Shown here: one piece after another, positions 35,322 through 45,624 of the stretch
Position numbering within the stretch: the first letter of the stretch is position 1
Layout: the number at the start of each line of letters is the position of its first letter
Assembly: GCF_016801865.2 (NCBI RefSeq)
Contig: NC_068939.1
Location: forward strand, 61,758,269 to 61,822,268
Reading direction: 5' to 3'
Length of the DNA: 64,000 nucleotides
Source of the DNA: Culex pipiens pallens
Lineage: Eukaryota; Arthropoda; Insecta; Diptera; Culicidae
Notes under the pieces: model-generated
The model's database searches: none
Told to the model about the DNA's origin: nothing
What the model saw: the letters and a program-made list of their open reading frames with translations, nothing else
Position numbers and translations under genes: made by a program

Positions 35322-35750
35322 GTTTATGCAACAAGTTGCAAAAAGAGGATTTTTTCAGCACGAGTCGTACCTTTATCCAACGAGGTTCACCGAGTTGGAT
35401 AAATACGAAGAGTGCTGAAAAAATCAAGTTTTGCAACGAGTTCCATACAACATTTTTTGCGATTCCAAAAAAAAACACACTGAGTGAAATTTTATGTCAA
35501 ATTTTCATGTTTTTTTTGTCAATAAATCGTTTAAATCAAAAAAATATTGAAAAGTGTTACTTTTCAAAACAAGTGCTGAAAAGTTCAACTTTTCAGCACC
35601 CATTTGAGTGCTGGAAAGTAGAACTTTTCAGCATTTATTTTGAAAAAGTGTTGCTATTCGATTCTGTTATTTTTGGTACAGAAAAGTAGACTATTTCGTC
35701 GTTCAAGAATGACAGGAAAAGTAAGTAGTTTCACGACGGAATTGCAAAAA
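35322..35750 (+). mobile_element. MITE family A, full copy, + orientation
   Basis: The copy runs from AGTTTATGCAACAAGTTGCA to TTTCACGACGGAATTGCAAA. The left module holds a 75-bp hairpin (TTTTTCAGCACGAGTCGTAC facing ...GTGCTGAAAAA) and CGAGTTCCATACAAC. The centre holds the paired words GTGCTGAAAAGTTCAAC and GTTGAACTTTTCAGCAC-type inverts. The right module holds TTCTGTTATTTTTGGTACAG and AAGAATGACAGGAAAAGTAA. The same element in reverse occupies 38319-38746, making an inverted pair about 3 kb apart. It is non-coding; the short frames here repeat in every copy. Confidence 0.88.
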
Positions 35751-36339
35751 ATGTTTTTACTGTGTTTACTTTAAATGAAAGCTTTTCTGTAATAAATAAG
35801 TAAACAAAAGTAATGTATTTTTTCAGAACAATTTTTCAGTGATAATATTTGTAATACTTGAATCCCAAAATGAATCAAGTATTCAGGGAGCAAAAATATA
35901 TATTTTTCATATACTTGTTTTAAGAAATTCGAAAAATAACCAATTTTCTATTAAAAATATTTTTTTCTACACTTTTAAAATTGTGTGTGTGTTTGAATCA
36001 TTTTGAAGTATGAATTTGAATAAAGGTGCATAACAACGCAAAAAGTGTTTTTTTTGTAAAGAAGATTTGAATCCAAATTAACTTTAAATAAATTTTATCA
36101 TGATACATTGATTTTTTTTATATATTGTTGTGTTGTGGAAATTAAGCATTTGAATTACTTGCAACGACCAATGAAATTTGAATGTTTTTTTTTAAGTTTA
36201 GTGATAAAAAGGCCATTTTTGAATTATATTTTTAACACTAGTTTTATTAGGTGTTTACTTTAAAAGAACCTATTAAAAATAATGTCATAAAAAATGATAG
36301 TTTACTTTTTAAACTTTTATCAAACATTAGTAGGGGTAT
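35751..36339. other. AT-rich DNA, nothing recognised
   Basis: Very AT-rich sequence with no frame or bounded repeat. Confidence 0.4.
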
Positions 36340-36398
36340 GGCGATTGTCCACGATGATAACAAAAAAGATTTTTTTTGTATGGACAATTGTCTACGAA

Positions 36399-37964
36399 CC
36401 CGAGCAGGGGTAAATAACACGAGAATACCAAATTTTGGTATTACTTGGGCAAATAACAGGGACCAAAATGTGCCCTTGGTTGCCCAGTAATAGATGGTAA
36501 AATACCATGAAATCATACCAAAGTCTAGTATGTGGAAGGGCACAACAATACCAAACCATGTTATTCCAAGGGTAAAATAATACCTCAAAATAAAACCATT
36601 TCAATTCCAAGTTGAGGTCTTCTGGATTTTTGAACATTGCTTGAATACCAAAACTTGGTATTGCCATGGTTTTATTTTTAGGTATTCCTGCGCCCTTGGA
36701 AAATCAGATTTTGGTATTCCTGTGGTCTTCCAAATACATGATTTTGGTATGATTTCATGGTATTTTACCATCTATTATTGGGCAACCAAGAGCACATTTT
36801 GGTCGCTGGTATTTGCAGAAGAAATACCAAAATTTGGTATTTTCATACCATTTTTAGTGCAACAGTTGCAGTTAGTGAAAAAAATGGAAATGATCCATAT
36901 GCAACAGCCAAATCTACTCACCTGATGATTCCATGTGTCCCGCCCGTGTGGATCAATCGGACCGCGCACTGGCTCACAATCCAGAGGTTGCTGGTTTGAA
37001 TCCCGCGGCGGGCGCTCTAAAATTCTTTGTGTAAATATGGGTATTCGGCGCCGTCGCTCCGTGCCATACTTTCACACACATAGGAGCCCAGGGCGGCGAA
37101 GTCCTTGCAGATAAAAAGGAAGACACTAGTGGTTGGTACTAGCAATGGTGGCCGACAGCTATAAAGTCAACTTCGTTTTTTCGATGATTCCATGTTGTTC
37201 TTAGTGATATTCTTCACCACATTGAATGCATTTGTCATTGATGAACGACCTGTGCTTGAAGTTATTGAAGATTCTAAAAAATAACAGGATTGAAAAATAA
37301 GTATTATTAAAATGAAACTGGATTGAAATTCACCAAAATTCTATAATCTGTCGATTAACTCGTTTTTCAAAGTATTTGGTTATCCCAACTTAGAGAAATT
37401 TCAACGTTGTAAAAAAAATCTTAGTGGGTATATAAAAAAAATTGAAAATCAGCTTTAACATTTTTGGGTTTCAAGTAATTTTAGCGCAAAATTAATTATC
37501 TCATCAAATTTATAAAAAAAAATCCCATGGTTTAAGAGGAGTTTGATGAAACCTTTCAATACCAAAATAATACCAAAATGTGGCATCCTGACTTAGAAAT
37601 TTTTCCACAATGTCAAGTCATTTCTTTAGGGGGTATATCAAAAATTTTTAAAATCAAGTTTGAAATTTCTGGTTTACAATGAAAGCATTCGCTTTGAGAC
37701 ATCATTTTAGCGCAAAATTAATTATTTTGTCAAAATTGGTCAAAATTTTCCCATAGTTTCAGATGAATTTGATAAAACACTGTAATACCAAAAGAATACC
37801 AATATGTGGTGTTCGACCATTGACAAATTCTGCAATTTTGCAATATCAAAACAATACCTTTAATTGGTATGATAGCACATTTTGCTCTTACATACCAAAA
37901 TTTGGTATTGATACCAGAGAAAGGTATTATTACGCATTTCCCTTGTTATTTACCCATGCTCGGG
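36399..37964. mobile_element. Repeat Y with CCCGAGCAGGGGTAAATAAC ends and many ACCAAAA motifs
   Basis: CCCGAGCAGGGGTAAATAAC at the left is inverted as TTATTTACCCATGCTCGGG at the right. Between them, palindromic words of the type ATACCAAAATTTGGTAT recur near 36427, 36650, 36825 and 37893, with many half-sites. A strong internal foldback joins 36465-36520 (CAAAATGTGCCCTTGGTTGC...) to 36740-36806. Repeated short palindromes near the ends often serve as transposase binding sites. It has no transposase frame. A SINE has inserted at 36937. Superfamily and exact target duplication are unclear. Confidence 0.7.
36924..37195 (+). mobile_element. tRNA-derived SINE with 13-bp target duplication, nested in repeat Y
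   Basis: GATGATTCCATGT occurs at 36924-36936 and again at 37183-37195, exactly bounding a 246-bp insertion. The insert starts with a tRNA-like head: a box-A-like TGTGGATCAATCGGACCGC from 36947, an anticodon-arm-like CTCACAATCCAGAG, and box B GGTTTGAATCC at 36993-37003. It ends in a T-rich tail (CTTCGTTTTTT). A long target duplication with an internal RNA polymerase III promoter identifies a SINE moved by a LINE. The sequence differs from the SINE at 54137. Confidence 0.92.
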
Positions 37965-38318
37965 AAGGGGGGGGGGGGGTGGGTTACAGATTCCCAAAAA
38001 AATGTCCACGTGGTTTATGAATGGTCCCATTACCTAGAATCCTATTCCCCAGATTAAAAAATGATTTAGATAATTGTTATTTCATTAAATGAAGGGTACA
38101 TGTGAGCGAAAATTTTTCATAAATATTCATATTTAATTATTATTGACAAAAACTTTGAAAATATTTGTACCAGCCATATTTATTTTAAATAAAATTATTT
38201 ACCAATATTTCAACAACTTGTGACATTTTCCGAATAGTATGAACTGCACTTATTTTTAGATTTTTTTGCTTGACGTTATTTTCAACAAATTTTCTTTTAC
38301 AAATTAAAATATTTTTTT

Positions 38319-38746
38319 TTGCAATTCCGTCGTGAAACTACTTACTTTTCCTGTCATTCTGGAACGACGAAATAGCCTACTTTTCTGTACCAAACATAAC
38401 AGAATCGAATAGCAACACTTTTCAAAATAAATGCTGAAAAGTTCTACTTTTCAGTACTGAAATGGGTGCTGAAAAGTTGAACTTTTCAGCACTTGTTTCG
38501 AAAAGTAACATTTTTTAACATTTTTTTGATTTAAACGATTTATTGACAAAATACATGAAGATTTGACCTAAAATTTCACTCAATGGGTGTTTTTTCGGAA
38601 TTGCAAAAAATGTTGTATGGAACTCGTTGCAAAACTTGATTTTTTCAGCACTCTTCGTATTTATCCAACTCGGTAAACCTCGTTGGATAAATGTACGACT
38701 CGTTCTGAAAAAATCCTCTTTTTGCAACTTGTTGCATAAACTACTA
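38319..38746 (-). mobile_element. MITE family A, full copy, - orientation
   Basis: This is the reverse complement of 35322-35750 along its whole length, from GCAATTCCGTCGTGAAACTA to GCAACTTGTTGCATAAACTA. Its hairpin module (AGCACTCTTCGTATTTATCC ... ATAAATGTACGACTCG) is intact except for a C-to-T change in one arm. Together with 35322-35750 it frames the nested X/Y/SINE region. It has no coding capacity. Confidence 0.88.
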
Positions 38747-39143
38747 TTACGCTGTCGTAAGCATTAGTTTTCATTATTGAATATTTTTAAAATTTGAGAA
38801 CTTAACTTTACACCAAACATATAAAAACAGTTGCATAGTCGAGTTTTACAGATAAAAATGGTTTGGACAGATTTGAAAAATATACCAAGTTTGATAAACA
38901 GTAATTTGTTCATCTTGAATTTGATTAGTTAATTTCCCTTCTTGATTTATATTACAGTCTAAGGACATGAACCTTTTGTTTAATGTGATGGCTTTATCGA
39001 TTGATCATAAATCTATTAATCTTTTTTTATATTTTCAATTGTGAATTTTATTGAATTCAGTATGAATCGTCAAAATGTTGCTTAATTTACCTTTTTTTTT
39101 AATATTCTGCAACTTTATTTCTTTTTTTTAAACTTCATCTGAT
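38747..39143. other. AT-rich DNA, nothing recognised
   Basis: AT-rich sequence without frames or bounded repeats. Confidence 0.4.
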
Positions 39144-39227
39144 GCTGCCGAGCTGACAGAAATCGAACCCATCATCTTTCACTTATAAAGTGAAACCCGT
39201 ATTTAACCTAACGGCCATGGTAGCTCA
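39144..39227 (-). repeat. tRNA-like segment, SINE remnant or tRNA pseudogene
   Basis: On the minus strand TGGCCGTTAGGTTAAATACG resembles box A, TTTCACTTTATAAGTGAAA forms an anticodon-arm-like hairpin, and GATGGGTTCGATTTC resembles box B. The anticodon arm is too long for a normal tRNA and the acceptor ends do not pair well, so I call a remnant, not a functional gene. No flanking duplication was found. Confidence 0.45.
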
Positions 39228-39399
39228 ACTTACCTTATTTTTTTCTTTTTATTACAATAATGTCCACATTATTTAGCATTTAAATTTTTTGGTTTTTTTA
39301 AATCACTTTATATGTTTTTGTTTATCTCAAAATGAACTCACCTTACATCAGTTAAAAGTCTAATACCTGTTGCTCAATTTTCAAATCACTGTTGTGATT

Positions 39400-40150
39400 A
39401 CCAGCTCCAACCATGCCCACACGCCTATCACGTTTGCTTCTCAAATTATCACTTTCGCTCGGAAATTTTAATTGCCACAAACCACGCACCTAAACTGGCG
39501 CTCGGTGGCAAGTGCCCGCGCCCAAAGATCAATATTTAAAAGCTCGCCTCGTCGAAAGGAAAACTTTCTTCGATTTTCCACCGCGCTAAAGCAGCCTCAC
39601 AATGCCCGCGCAAAACTTTTACATCATCCTTCGAATGATGCGCCTCCCCGATCGGCCTTTAAGTCGAACTTAGTCTCAAAGTGCGGGGAAAAACATTTCT
39701 GGTGAATTTATCATCTCGCGTGTGGCGGCTCTCCTCGTACCCGAAAAGTGTTCAAACTGTGCGTGGTTTTTTTTTTCGAGGGGAAAGTCTCTTCAGGACG
39801 GCCACAAAACGGTTTGGGCTTCGAAGATCTGTCCATCAACCTCTCGGTGAAGACCCGCGCGGTTAGGCCGCGGTGTAAATGTAATTTGAAAGTGACAATG
39901 TGCAAATTAGAGAAAACTCATCAACTTTGGGAAAAGTCAGTGAATTTGGAATGGTGTATTGACGATTACGATCTCGGGCGCGGTAGGCTGCCTGCCCACG
40001 TGGATCGGCGGAGTTGAACGGCTTGTGTGCGGTTTTTTATGTGACTTGTGTTGTTTTTGCAGGGGAAATACAAAACAGAAATTGTGAAAATAAGGAAATA
40101 TAAGCGGCAAAAACTGCTACAAACGTGCTGTGTGCAGGTTGATATCTGGA
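39400..40150. promoter_or_regulatory. GC-richer unique block upstream of the gene; possible regulatory or untranslated exon
   Basis: The block 39400-40030 is GC-rich, unique in the window and lies about 4 kb upstream of the first coding exon. Overlapping frames on both strands show no domain. TTGTTTTTGCAG at 40051-40062 is a fair splice acceptor and TGCAGGTTGATA near 40136 a weak donor, so a small untranslated exon at about 40063-40137 is conceivable. I see no TATA box. This is inference only. Confidence 0.25.
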
Positions 40151-42087
40151 AGATGATATTTGTGGGTCAAACATTTGATCGCTCAATTATCCGAAATTTT
40201 GTGAAATAGTGAAGGAAAATTGTTATGCCACATTTCGTCAAATGGTTGTTTTCTAAAAAAGTATTTCAAAGAACTGCTAAGTGACCAAGTGATTACTTTT
40301 GTTTTAAATTCGATAAATTGGAATTATCAAAATTGAACAATTACAAATCGTACTATTAGCAAAACATGTTTTAAAACCTGTTTATCACAAAAAGCATCAG
40401 ACCAAGCTTAAGAATGTAAACAAAATATTAAAAATGTTGACAAGGTTAAGGGAGGAGTGAAAAAAAAGTTTAACTGAAATGTTACGCAAAATTTAAATTT
40501 TCTAAGAACAAAGCATCACGAAAAATAATTTAGGGATTTTGGTATCTGATATTTTTTTTATAATTACAAATTCTTTCAAATCAATTTAGATTTTTTTTTA
40601 TTTATTCCATTAAAATCAATCACTCTACCTCTTGAACAAAATTGACTGTTTTTTTTCATAACGTGAGCAGTTCTTTTAATAGTTACATGAAAGAGTCTGG
40701 TTTGAGGCATATTTTGAAGATTTTTTATTTTTTGAAATCAATTTATTCTTGTTTCGGTTATATCTGTGAAAGTTTTCCTTTCTTTAAATAGTTTTATGAT
40801 ATTTTCCATTATTAGTTTCTTTCTACAAGTCTTCATACAAATTTAGGGGCTGTCCATAGAAAATTTGTTAATTAATCATTCAAAAATCTATGTCTCGAAT
40901 TTTCTGTTTTTGGCAAAGTTCTAGGTCATGATTAGGATTGTTCAGAAAAAAATAGTTTTTCATACATTTTTTAAATAACATTATGTCACATAAACTCGGT
41001 TTTGACAAACTTTACTCCCTTCGTTTTTTCTTTCATTTTTGAGTGTGTTTTAGTAAACAAACAGTGCTTAATTTAGAACTTTGGAAGTATGACAAAAGCT
41101 TTGTTTTGGCCAATTTATGTTTTTTGGAATGTATCGAAAATTTACACCAAAAAATGTTTTTAAGTGTTAAATTGAACATTCTACATTAAAAAATACTTTT
41201 GTAAAATGTTTACGTTTTTGAGTTCTAATATTCTGTTTTAGGCTTAAATATTTAATTTAATTTTTTTGAAAATAGTGTCCATCCTTTTTATTATTGAAAA
41301 AAAAACAAATATATTCGAAACTCAAAAGGACAAAATATTATGATGGAAGCACTTGTGCAATCTTAGTCGTGATTTAAAAAAAAATCAAATATGTTTGAAT
41401 TGAGGGTCAATTGTGTAGGTCTTAAACAATCTCATTTCATTTTTGGTCATTTTCATTCTTTGCATGGCCTTACCTCAGCAACCAAAGCTACAAACCAAAT
41501 TGTAGAGATTTTTCGCAGCTTGGACAATATTAAAAAAAAATACATTTTTGTTGAATAATTCAACCTAAAAGTTGCTATAACTAAAAAAACGGCGCAATTT
41601 ATAAAAATTTGAAAGGAGGATTTTCGATTTAGATTTTTTTTTCATTTGAAATATATTTGTACTAATTAATTGTTGCAGTTTTTTTGTGAACTATTTCTGT
41701 ACTTGCTGGGTCATTATCCTTGAAATAAAAGAAATCATTTGATAATTGTATTAAACCGTAGATGAAAGGATCTCCATAACACTACATTATGAAATTAATT
41801 AAACAAATTGTACAATAATAAGCATTACATAAATATGAAATATTCAAATATTTTTTTGTGTGCATTTTCGATACTTTCCTAAAATCATTATTTTTTTCAA
41901 AAAACAAAAAATTCTGTCATACTCTATAACTCATTAGTTGGCACTTTTTGTCAACTAAAACATATAAAAAAATGTGTTAGTTAGTGGTTAATTTTTTGCA
42001 AAATCCAGTTTTTGTAATTAAAAAATATTTATAAAAATGGGTAATTTTTTTTAGAGTGTAACTATATTTTTCTGAAAAATCCTAATC
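40151..42087. other. AT-rich DNA, nothing recognised
   Basis: There are nearly 2 kb of AT-rich sequence with long A/T runs and no supported exon, tandem repeat or TIR pair. Confidence 0.4.
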
Positions 42088-42290
42088 TACACAGAAAAAA
42101 AATTATGGTGACAGATTTTGTGACAAAAAAATGATTAATTTTACCCCAGATAATGAGGAATTTTCATCAGTTTTTGATGAATATTCATCAGGTTCATATT
42201 TTTAAACATTTTTTATGTAATATTACTCAAAAAAAGGTAATATTCAACCTACCAAATTTTCAACATTCCAAAATTCAACTTTTTTTCTGT
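42088..42290 (+). mobile_element. MITE family B (CACAGAAAAAAA ends), copy 1
   Basis: The sequence starts TA-CACAGAAAAAAAATTATGG and carries ATGATTAATTTTACCCCAGA, TCATCAGTTTTTGATGAATA, TAATATTCAACCTACCAAAT and CAACATTCCAAAATTCAACT, ending TTTTTTTCTGTA. The same blocks recur at 42429-42614 and, inverted, at 42944-43167. It is non-coding. Confidence 0.8.
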
Positions 42291-42428
42291 ATAACCTACA
42301 ACTTTGCCGAAAACACCAAATCGATCAGAAAGTCCTTTATTGAGATACAGATTTTCGACTGTTGTCATAGCACTTTTCTTCAAACAAAATTTGAATGGCG
42401 ACTTGTATAAATGGCTTATTTGGACATG

Positions 42429-42614
42429 CACAGAATAAAAATGATAAAATGATTAATTTTACACCAGAAAATTAAAAAATTTCATCAGTTTTTGATGAAT
42501 ATTCATCAGGTTCACATTTTTACACAGTTTGTTATGTAATATTACTCAAAAAAAGAGGTAATATTCAACCTACCAAATTTTCAACATTCCAAAATTCAAC
42601 TTTTTTTTCCTGTG
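42429..42614 (+). mobile_element. MITE family B, copy 2
   Basis: It starts CACAGAATAAAAATGATAAA, carries the TCATCAGTTTTTGATGAATA and ATTCAACCTACCAAATTTTC blocks and ends TTTTTTCCTGTGTG. Its order and orientation are the same as copy 1. A diverged dispersed-repeat fragment (42290-42420) lies between the two copies. Confidence 0.8.
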
Positions 42615-42634
42615 TGAGTAACACCGACCAACAG

Positions 42635-42923
42635 AATTTATGCGCAGGCTCAACTTGAGAGGAAGCATGAACTTTGGGGTCCCCAAAACACGTGCACTTT
42701 GAATTTTTCAAAAATATTTAGTCTGGGCCGATCGGTTTTTCTTTAATGTCTGTATGGAGAATTAGTGCAACTCCTACATATTGCATGTAATTTTTCTTGT
42801 ATGCAACAGCGACAAACCACCCTAACAATTGGGCCCAGCTTAATAATTTTTGAAAAATTCAAAGTGCACATGTTTCTGAGGACCTCAAATTTCATGCTTC
42901 CCCACGAGTTGGGCCTGCGCAGT
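42635..42923. mobile_element. Foldback MITE with TGCGCAGGCTCAACTTGAG ends
   Basis: The left arm (TGCGCAGGCTCAACTTGAG, GAAGCATGAACTTTGGGGTC, CACGTGCACTTTGAATTTTT) is inverted in the right arm (AAAATTCAAAGTGCACATG, CTCAAATTTCATGCTTCCCC, GAGTTGGGCCTGCGCAG). A truncated relative lies at 24115-24345. The middle (GTATGGAGAATTAGTGC) is non-coding. It sits between family B copies 2 and 3. Confidence 0.8.
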
Positions 42924-42941
42924 CATTTTTGTCATTTTTTG

Positions 42942-43169
42942 TACACAGAAAAAAAAGTTGAATTTTGGAATGTTGAAAATTTGGTAGGTTGAATATTACC
43001 TCTTTTTTGAGAAATATTACATAAAAAATGTGTAAAAACGTAAACCTGATTTTTATTCATCAAAAACTGATGAAAATTCATAATTTTCTGGGGTAAAATT
43101 AATCATTTTTTTGCCACAAAATCTGTCACCATTTCCTGATGAATATTACCATCATTTTTTTTCTGTGTA
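42942..43169 (-). mobile_element. MITE family B, copy 3, inverted, TA target
   Basis: The element 42944-43167 starts CACAGAAAAAAAAGTTGAAT and ends TTTTTTTTCTGTG, with TA on both sides (42942-42943, 43168-43169). It is the reverse complement of copies 1 and 2. The intact TA pair points to Tc1/mariner-type mobilisation. Confidence 0.85.
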
Positions 43170-43845
43170 GGTCAGTGTAATCAACGTACCAAGATTAAAA
43201 AATACAAAAAAATATCAGGATTTTTAACGAAATTTTAAAGAATTGCTTTGCAGTAAGTATTTTAGTAGAAAACAATAAATGTTACATTATATTTGAAAAT
43301 AAAGAACGCAATTGGAAATTTAGTTGTTTTTTTTTTTGTTGGCCGAGGTACAAAAACTTTAAATCAAACTTGTAATGCCCCATGATGAATTTGAACACCA
43401 AAAACCAATCTAGAAGGTTTTCATTCTGAAAAATAAAAAATAGAAAATATAATTTGATTAAATCACCATTTGACGAAATGCATCATAACTATTGAAATAC
43501 CACACATTTCGCACATTTTACGGCGAAACTCTACCACGGCAAAGTTCTGCGTGGTCAAATGTGAAATTTTCCCCAACTGGCAGGTGAAGCAGACCGCGTG
43601 AACAACAAAACTGAAGAAGGTCGAAAAAGTGTCAAAGAGGTGTTGTTGGGTTTGTGTTTGTGGAACCACAAGATCGTCATCGAACCGTGATATAGCTGCT
43701 GCGAAGAACCGTTTTCGAAAGTCACCCTCTCTGGCCTAGCTCTCCGAAGGGCAACCGAGAGCTGGTTGTGATTTGATGGTGACGTCGCCCGGTTGGTTGA
43801 TTTAACGCACGTGGCGAGGACTAGACTAGACAGGGATCGGGACCG
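43170..43845 (+). promoter_or_regulatory. Upstream region / candidate 5' UTR of the low-complexity protein gene
   Basis: AT-rich to about 43480, then GC-richer sequence runs into the coding exon without a break. In the reading frame of the exon a TAG lies about 24 bases upstream of the ATG, so the ATG at 43846 is the first in-frame start. GACTAGACTAGACAG just before it could be read as a weak acceptor, so either this is 5' UTR in the same exon or an untranslated exon lies further upstream. I see no clear TATA box or initiator. Confidence 0.4.
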
Positions 43846-44339
43846 ATGGTCCTCACGACGGCCCGCTTCGAGCGGGGTTTTAGCGTCCCACACCAGAATG
43901 GTGGTGGTGGTGGTGGTGGCGGCGTTGGACCTGGGTTGGCAGAGAAGCGGTACTCGGATCGTCGGTTGAGGCCATGGCCGCCGACATACGCCGAAAAGAT
44001 GGCCAAGTCACGGTGGTTGGCGTCCGGGGGTGCCGGAAGTCCGGGTCCAGGGATGGACCTGGGTGGTGTTGCCATGAGAACCGGCGGACATCCGGGGAGT
44101 TTGTTCAACGGAAGTGTTGGCGGGCCGGGGTCCGGCTATCGGTACGGAGGACCTCCGCCGATGTTGACTCGCCAGAAGAGTGATATCTTCCTGAACGTCA
44201 AGTCATCGGCCAGCGTGTTCGACTACAATAATAACTTCATGATGAACAACATGGCGGGGACGCGCAAGGTCAAGAACATCGGCGGATTGCCGGCCGTCGT
44301 GGACAGTGATAGCAATTTGGAGGAGGTTCGGCGGATGAG
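43846..44339 (+). CDS. First coding exon of unrecognised low-complexity protein (residues 1-164 plus 2 bases)
   Basis: The exon encodes a Gly-, Ser- and Arg-rich N-terminus. It has eight glycines at residues 19-26 from a (GGT)n run, further Gly/Pro-rich sequence to about 105, then a less repetitive stretch from Met106 (LTRQKSDIFLNVKSSASVF) with an Asn/Met patch, and DSDSNLEEVRRM at the end. I recognise no domain, signal peptide or membrane segment; it looks intrinsically disordered. The start is the first in-frame ATG after a TAG. The donor ATGAG|GTATGT at 44339/44340 leaves a two-base split codon (phase 2). GC is much higher than in the flanks. Arg-x-x-Ser in RQKSD fits a basophilic kinase site. 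It joins the exon at 49273. Confidence 0.85.
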
Positions 44340-45624
44340 GTATGTGGATATCGCGGTGAGAGAGTGTTGAAGGACCCCGGATTGCGTGATATAAAATGGA
44401 GAGAAATTCAGAACTGATCAGTTAGAATCGTGAGGTTTAGAAAGTCTTAAGTTTCATTTAACTGTATCCGTTCAATCAATTATTTGCTGACCTGAACGGC
44501 GAAGGTCTTTTCACGAACAACCTTTTACTACTCCGATGTTCAGACAGTCCGATCCAAGTTCATAGCCGGAAAAGCTTGTTCAAACCAATGCAATTCGAGC
44601 AGTTCTACAACGGCTTGCGGAAACCAGCTGTTCAGTAGGCCAAACAAAAAAAGAAATCCTGTATCAAAACTTATTAATTGAGGAAATTACTGGTGATTTG
44701 AACCGGTATTTCCCCCCACACCCCCTCTGACCAGATTCGCTGCGAAGGTCATAAATCAGCCTTAAGTGGGCAGCAGAAGGTTGCTCTACATAAGTGCTGC
44801 CAGTTTAAAAAGCATTCCATTTCACTTAACTGGCCACGCTGCGCCGTCGCGTCGCGGTGCTGCTGATAGGCAAGGTTGACTTAACCAGGTGAAGATTCTG
44901 GTATCCGGCACTGGTTGGGCAAACCAGATGGGCGCTCGCAAAGTAATGTCAGCAATCTAGGTGATGTCGTCGTTGAAATGCTGACTTTACCGTTAATTTG
45001 CATACGGTGTTGGGTATGTATTCCATGAAAATGTAAGGAAATTTGAACCCACGATTGGCTTTAAGCATACTATGAAATGAGAAATTGGGTCTTACCGATT
45101 TTTGTACCTTGTAGTATGTTTTAGTTGTCCGATTGATTTTCAAATTTCAAGAAATTACTTCAATCTGCTTGTTTGAAACCTGAGCATCTCTCTTCTATTT
45201 TACAAATTGTTTTTTCTTGTTTATTTTGGTTTTGATTTTTTTTTTCATGCAATTCTTATGTCTGAAGGAACTTTTGTATCACAAATTTATCCACAGCATT
45301 TTTTTTTCAACATTTTTGTGGAGTGCTCAATCATTATGTGTTAATAAAAATTTGTATTTTGAAGTGTCCATTTTGTGTCTTAAGTTTATTTGGTGTAATC
45401 AAAAATTGAGCTCTTTATCTCAATTCTTAAATAAAATATAATAAAGATATACAAATATATTTTAAATATTATAGATACGGGGCAGTTCTAAAAAAAATCA
45501 TTTCGGATGATCGAATCAGAAAAAAAATTATCTTATTTTGAGCCATAGAACTCAAATATGATTCGAAAAATGATGTAAAGTGATATGTAAATTTTAAATC
45601 CAATATGCAGCCTTGTTGGGTAAG

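Larger units (their letters stand above)
36340..38030 (-). mobile_element. Repeat X split by a nested insertion
   Basis: The right remnant (37965-38030: G-run, then TGTCCACGTGGTTTATGAATGGTCC) and left remnant (about 36340-36398: ATTGTCCACGATGATAAC...TATGGACAATTG) are, on the minus strand, the two parts of the roughly 150-bp sequence seen uninterrupted at 55896-56050 (GGGACCATCCATAAACCACG...TTTTGTATGGAAATTGTCC). Element Y at 36399-37964 lies between them, so X was there first. The match of the left remnant is looser than that of the right. Confidence 0.55.

Noticed and set aside
35336..35689. Frames containing 'STSRTFIQRGSPSWINTKSAEKIKF' pieces (here given only as a marker) recurring at 38515, 62732, 62778 and 63032
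   Set aside because: They are translations of the family A hairpin module on both strands; the recurrence is DNA-level MITE homology, not a protein family.
39144..39227. Functional tRNA gene on the minus strand
   Set aside because: The acceptor ends do not pair well and the anticodon arm is too long.
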